DNA from: an uncultured Burkholderiales bacterium
GTDB lineage: Bacteria > Pseudomonadota > Gammaproteobacteria > Burkholderiales > Burkholderiaceae_C
Length of the DNA: 64,000 nucleotides
Direction: 5' to 3'
NCBI GenBank assembly: GCA_903932865.1
Contig: CAIZHQ010000025.1
Location: forward strand, 1-64,000
Shown: positions 60,328 through 64,000 of the stretch, piece after piece
How the letters are laid out: the number at the start of each line of letters is the position of its first letter
Position numbering within the stretch: position 1 is the first letter of the stretch
The notes under the pieces: model-generated
What the model was told of the DNA's origin: nothing
Seen by the model: the letters and a program-made list of their open reading frames with translations, nothing else
Databases searched by the model: none
Translations under genes and position numbers: made by a program

Positions 60328-60430
60328 TGCCTTGCTAACTTAGGTGGTTGAGCATCAAGCTGGCATCCCTGAATCATCATCAATCCGTTTAAGATCATCT
60401 CAATTTAGAAATAAGTACTTTAGGTAACGC

Positions 60431-62419
60431 GTGCAATATTCCAATCGTTCCTTCTATTCGGCAGACATCAAGCAATTTGTGACATCAGAACCTAACTTGG
60501 TGCTGGGTGTCTTGACTGAGAACAGTGGTTTTTCCATCGAGACGACCCAGCGCGATGCATGGCGGTCACAGATACAAATTCTTCAGAAAGAACTGAAATC
60601 GCTCACAGGCCGCGGCGCAGTTTTCTTGGAGTTCATCGTGCCGCGTTTGGGCAAACGCATCGACGTACTAGTTTTGATCGATCACACTATTTTTGTCATC
60701 GAGTTCAAGGTGGGGGAGTCGTCTTTCAACCGTGCTGCAGTAGATCAGGTTTGGGACTACGCGCTTGACCTCAAAAACTTTCACGAAACCAGCCATCACT
60801 GCGTGATTGCTCCCATCTTGATTGCTACGCAAACACAAGGCACACGCGGTCAGATCGTCACCAGCCACCACAACGACGGTGTGCTTTTCCCGATCAACAC
60901 ATCCCCCGCCTTCTTGGCCGCCACCATCGAAGAGGTGTTGGCCTTTTCGTCGGGCGCCCATCTGGACGCCTCTGTTTGGGCCAGCGGGCGTTACCGTCCC
61001 ACTCCCACCATCATCGAAGCCGCGTCCGCGCTTTACGGCAACCACTCGGTGGCTGAACTCTCTCGCAATGATGCAGGTGAGAAAAACTTGGCGCAAACCT
61101 CGGTTGCCATTGCGCAACTGATCCAAGACTCAAAAGAACGGAAGCAAAAGGCCATTTGTTTTGTGACGGGTGTTCCCGGTGCGGGCAAGACATTGGTCGG
61201 CTTGGATATTGCCACTAAGCACATGGACGCCAAAAGCGAGTTGCACAGCGTATACCTGTCGGGCAATGGCCCTTTGGTGGCCATTCTGCGAGAGGCCTTG
61301 GTGCGCGATGAAGTGGCCCGAAAGAAAGCCGTGGGCCAAAAGCTGCGCAAGGGTGAAGCCAGAAAAGCCGTTGAAGCCTTCATTCAAAACGTCCACCATT
61401 TCCGCGATGCGTATTTGTCGGACGAGCGGCCACCTGTGGATCACGTGGTGATCTTTGACGAAGCGCAACGCGCGTGGACGCTGGAACAAACCACCCAGTT
61501 CATGGCACGCAAAAAGGGCTATCCGGATTTCAATCGGTCTGAACCCGACTTCTTGATTTCTTGTCTTGACCGTCACCCCGACTGGGCGGTGGTCGTGTGT
61601 TTGGTGGGCGGTGGTCAAGAGATCAACACGGGTGAGGCCGGCATTGGCGAGTGGCTCAAGGCCATCCATGAGCACTACCCCGATTGGGCGGTGCACATCT
61701 CGCCACATCTGCAAGACTCGGAATACGGGGCGGCCGAAGCGCTGACACAACTGAAGTCGCGTGACAACGTTCACCACAACGACGATCTGCATTTGTCGGT
61801 GTCCATGCGCTCCTTCCGCGCAGAGCATGTTTCAACCTTCGTGAAGCACTTGCTGGACCGTCGCACCGATTTGGCCCAAGCCATGTTCCAAGATGTGCAA
61901 GCGCGCTACCCGATCGTGGTGACCCGCGATTTGGAAAAGGCCAAGCGCTGGCTGCGCGACAAAGCACGGGGCAGCGAACGTTTCGGCATGGTGGTTTCCT
62001 CGCAAGCGGTTCGCCTGCGCCCCCACGCCATCGATGTCCGTTCTCCCATGGACCCCATCCATTGGTTTTTGGACGATCGCGATGACGTTCGGTCTTCTTT
62101 TTATTTGGAAGACGTGGCCACCGAGTTTCACGTTCAAGGTCTTGAACTCGACTGGGCTTGTGTCGTTTGGGATGCCGACTTGCGCTTTGGGGAAGCCGAC
62201 TGGGAATACCGCTCGTTTGTGGGCAACAAATGGCAAAAAATACACCTGGCGCATCGACAGATGTATTTGAAAAATGCCTATCGGGTCTTGCTTACCCGCG
62301 CTCGGCAAGGCATGGTGATCGTGATCCCGCCCGGCGATCCCGAGGACCCCACCAGAGACCCGTCTTTTTACGATCCCATTTTTGGTTATTTGACTTCGAT
62401 TGGTATCGATGCCATCTAA
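60431..62419 (+). CDS. DUF2075/Schlafen-group-like helicase with N-terminal PD-(D/E)XK-like nuclease domain
   Basis: FLEFIVPRLGKRIDVLVLIDHTIFVIEFKVG (E..D..EFK); Walker A FVTGVPGAGKTLVGLD; VVIFDEAQRAW; FHVQGLELDWACVVWD. Confidence 0.85.
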   Translation: MQYSNRSFYSADIKQFVTSEPNLVLGVLTENSGFSIETTQRDAWRSQIQILQKELKSLTGRGAVFLEFIVPRLGKRIDVLVLIDHTIFVIEFKVGESSFNRAAVDQVWDYALDLKNFHETSHHCVIAPILIATQTQGTRGQIVTSHHNDGVLFPINTSPAFLAATIEEVLAFSSGAHLDASVWASGRYRPTPTIIEAASALYGNHSVAELSRNDAGEKNLAQTSVAIAQLIQDSKERKQKAICFVTGVPGAGKTLVGLDIATKHMDAKSELHSVYLSGNGPLVAILREALVRDEVARKKAVGQKLRKGEARKAVEAFIQNVHHFRDAYLSDERPPVDHVVIFDEAQRAWTLEQTTQFMARKKGYPDFNRSEPDFLISCLDRHPDWAVVVCLVGGGQEINTGEAGIGEWLKAIHEHYPDWAVHISPHLQDSEYGAAEALTQLKSRDNVHHNDDLHLSVSMRSFRAEHVSTFVKHLLDRRTDLAQAMFQDVQARYPIVVTRDLEKAKRWLRDKARGSERFGMVVSSQAVRLRPHAIDVRSPMDPIHWFLDDRDDVRSSFYLEDVATEFHVQGLELDWACVVWDADLRFGEADWEYRSFVGNKWQKIHLAHRQMYLKNAYRVLLTRARQGMVIVIPPGDPEDPTRDPSFYDPIFGYLTSIGIDAI

Positions 62420-62472
62420 GCGAAATTGCGGAATTCATGAGCCCATTGTGGTTTCTAGGATTTGTCGTGGTT

Positions 62473-62919
62473 TCAGATCCCTTCGTCCCACGGGATCGGT
62501 TTGGCTTGTCTGCGCAAATCGTTGGGGCGGGTGTTTTGCCGGAAGGTGTCGGGTGGCCTGATGCACTCTTCAGGCGAGACCCAATACACCGTCCAGTCGC
62601 CATACAGCTTGCCGTCAAAGCACAGCAGGTCGCCGTTGATGGCCAAGTCCATGAGCGTGTCGTGGGTGCCTGTGAACAGTTGGGCATCTGTGGGGCTGAC
62701 GAATTCCATATTCACCGAACAGGCGTAGGTGGTGTGAAAGTACCTGAGCGGTCCAATGGCTGGGCCATCAAAGCCCCAGCCGTGCATTGCTTGGTTGGGC
62801 GTGTCGCGGCCATGAAACAAGCCCAGATACAAGCCGGGCTTGCTGGGGCGAACGCCATAAACAGGCGTGGTGCTGGGGTTGGTTGCGGGGTTCATGCTGC
62901 CTCCATGTGAGTGAGGCAA
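62473..62919 (-). CDS. Hypothetical protein
   Basis: 148-aa ORF with internally plausible composition (GLYLGLFHGRDTPNQAMHGWGFDGPAIGPLRYFHTTY); no family recognised. Confidence 0.5.
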   Translation of the reverse strand: MPHSHGGSMNPATNPSTTPVYGVRPSKPGLYLGLFHGRDTPNQAMHGWGFDGPAIGPLRYFHTTYACSVNMEFVSPTDAQLFTGTHDTLMDLAINGDLLCFDGKLYGDWTVYWVSPEECIRPPDTFRQNTRPNDLRRQAKPIPWDEGI

Positions 62920-63072
62920 TCAGCTTAAGAAATGGGGGCGACTTTGTGAACCAGGGCTTTGCCTGGGGTGCGGTGGGTTGTTCATTTGGCTCGGTGGTTG
63001 AGGGCTATAACCACGACCTGTGTGACCTCATTGGCATAACATGCCCTTCCTGTTTCAAGAAGGAGCTCTCCC

Positions 63073-63246
63073 ATGCCCACTCGAAATATCGTGCTGATTG
63101 ATCACCAAGCTGCGCTGGTCGAGCAGCTGTTCCAAAGTGGCCGCTATCAAAATGCCAGTGAGGTTGTGCGCGAGGGGCTGCGCATGGTGGAGCAACGAGA
63201 AGCTGAACACGGCGTGTGCCACCCCCATCAACCCTCAAGCCGCTGA
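63073..63246 (+). CDS. ParD-like antitoxin, short or truncated, no ParE partner
   Basis: MPTRNIVLIDHQAALVEQLFQSGRYQNASEVVREGLRMVEQREAEHGVCHPHQPSSR*; tail diverges from ParD expectation. Confidence 0.7.
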   Translation: MPTRNIVLIDHQAALVEQLFQSGRYQNASEVVREGLRMVEQREAEHGVCHPHQPSSR

Positions 63247-63261
63247 ACATCGACCAACTGG

Positions 63262-64000
63262 CTACGCCTGCTGACTCTGAAAATGAGCTCCCTTCAAGAG
63301 CACTTTGCCTTGTCTCCCGGCTTGTGCCGAGTGCGCGATGGCTTCTAGGACGTCGCTCAATTCATAAACTTTTTCCACGCTCATGCGCAGCACGTTTTGC
63401 GCGGCCAATGCCATCAAGGCGGGGTAGACGGTCTTGGCTTTTTGTCGGTTGTCGGGGTGGCTGAACCAGTTGGCCAGCCAGAAGCCTTGAACGTTGATAT
63501 TCCGAAAAATCAGGTCGTGCGCAGAGATGCTGCAGGGCTCACCGCTCAGCAGCCCATAAAGAACCAGACGGCCTTGAGGACTCAAGCTGGCGGCCAATGC
63601 CTGAGAGGCTTTGCCGCCAATCGCGTCCAGGCCCAAGACCACGGGCTCGCCCTGGGTGATTTGGTGCACGCTGTGCTGGAGTGAATCAGGGTCTTGGCCG
63701 TCATGCACCAACCAATGACCGCCCTCGTCAGACGCCACCGCCTCAGGTCGGCGCACCACATTGATCAACGGGATGCCCAAGTGCGCAGCCAGCTGCCGAG
63801 TGCATTGACCCACGGCTGAGTTGGCCGCATTTTGAATGACCCATTGATCGGGCTGGAGGGTGACTTGGTGCTGCAAGAGCACCCAAGCCGTTGCCGGGTT
63901 GGCAGCGAGCATGGCTTGCTGCAACACGTTGGCATCGGACGGCACCGGGACCAGCGAGCGTCTTTGCACCACCAGTTCATCGGACCAAACGCCAAAAACG
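63262..64000 (-). CDS. MDR-family zinc-type alcohol dehydrogenase/quinone reductase-like protein (5' end outside window)
   Basis: NPATAWVLLQHQVTLQPDQWVIQNAANSAVGQCTRQLAAHLG, VYELSDVLEAIAHSAQAGRQGKVLL; frame open to window end. Confidence 0.85.
   Translation of the reverse strand, partial: VFGVWSDELVVQRRSLVPVPSDANVLQQAMLAANPATAWVLLQHQVTLQPDQWVIQNAANSAVGQCTRQLAAHLGIPLINVVRRPEAVASDEGGHWLVHDGQDPDSLQHSVHQITQGEPVVLGLDAIGGKASQALAASLSPQGRLVLYGLLSGEPCSISAHDLIFRNINVQGFWLANWFSHPDNRQKAKTVYPALMALAAQNVLRMSVEKVYELSDVLEAIAHSAQAGRQGKVLLKGAHFQSQQA

Overview
Chromosomal window from a high-GC betaproteobacterium, probably Comamonadaceae-like judging by gene content (inference; no search was run). Most of it is dense and ordinary: transketolase (partial) and GAPDH; an alkane hydroxylase with an alcohol dehydrogenase; a hut operon with a NitT/TauT-type ABC transporter and HutC-type operators; 6PGDH; umuDC and SRAP; a second GAPDH; topoisomerase III with a SWIB tail next to a SET-domain protein; birA; a TctDE-like two-component system; recA-recX; moaC; secDF-yajC; a Co-type nitrile hydratase; oxyR; recG. 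The best candidate for an undescribed system is 17.8-27.8 kb: a Crp/Fnr regulator diverges from a tauABCD-ordered block (SBP, ATPase, permease, TauD/TfdA dioxygenase). That block runs directly into an acylating-type aldehyde dehydrogenase and a bacterial microcompartment (BMC) shell operon (BMC-T, SnoaL/Cys-rich protein, BMC-P, BMC-H, BMC-T), followed by a TauE/SafE-family sulfite-exporter-like gene. All three soluble non-shell proteins carry linker-plus-amphipathic-helix termini resembling encapsulation peptides. I infer an O2-dependent, sulfonate- or sulfate-ester-directed microcompartment. Other points: a brnT toxin with an in-frame stop beside intact brnA; a 319-bp duplicated gene end flanking a toxin-antitoxin pair; a long structured hairpin after gap; and a TA/defence-like patch at 58.2-63.3 kb with several inverted repeats.
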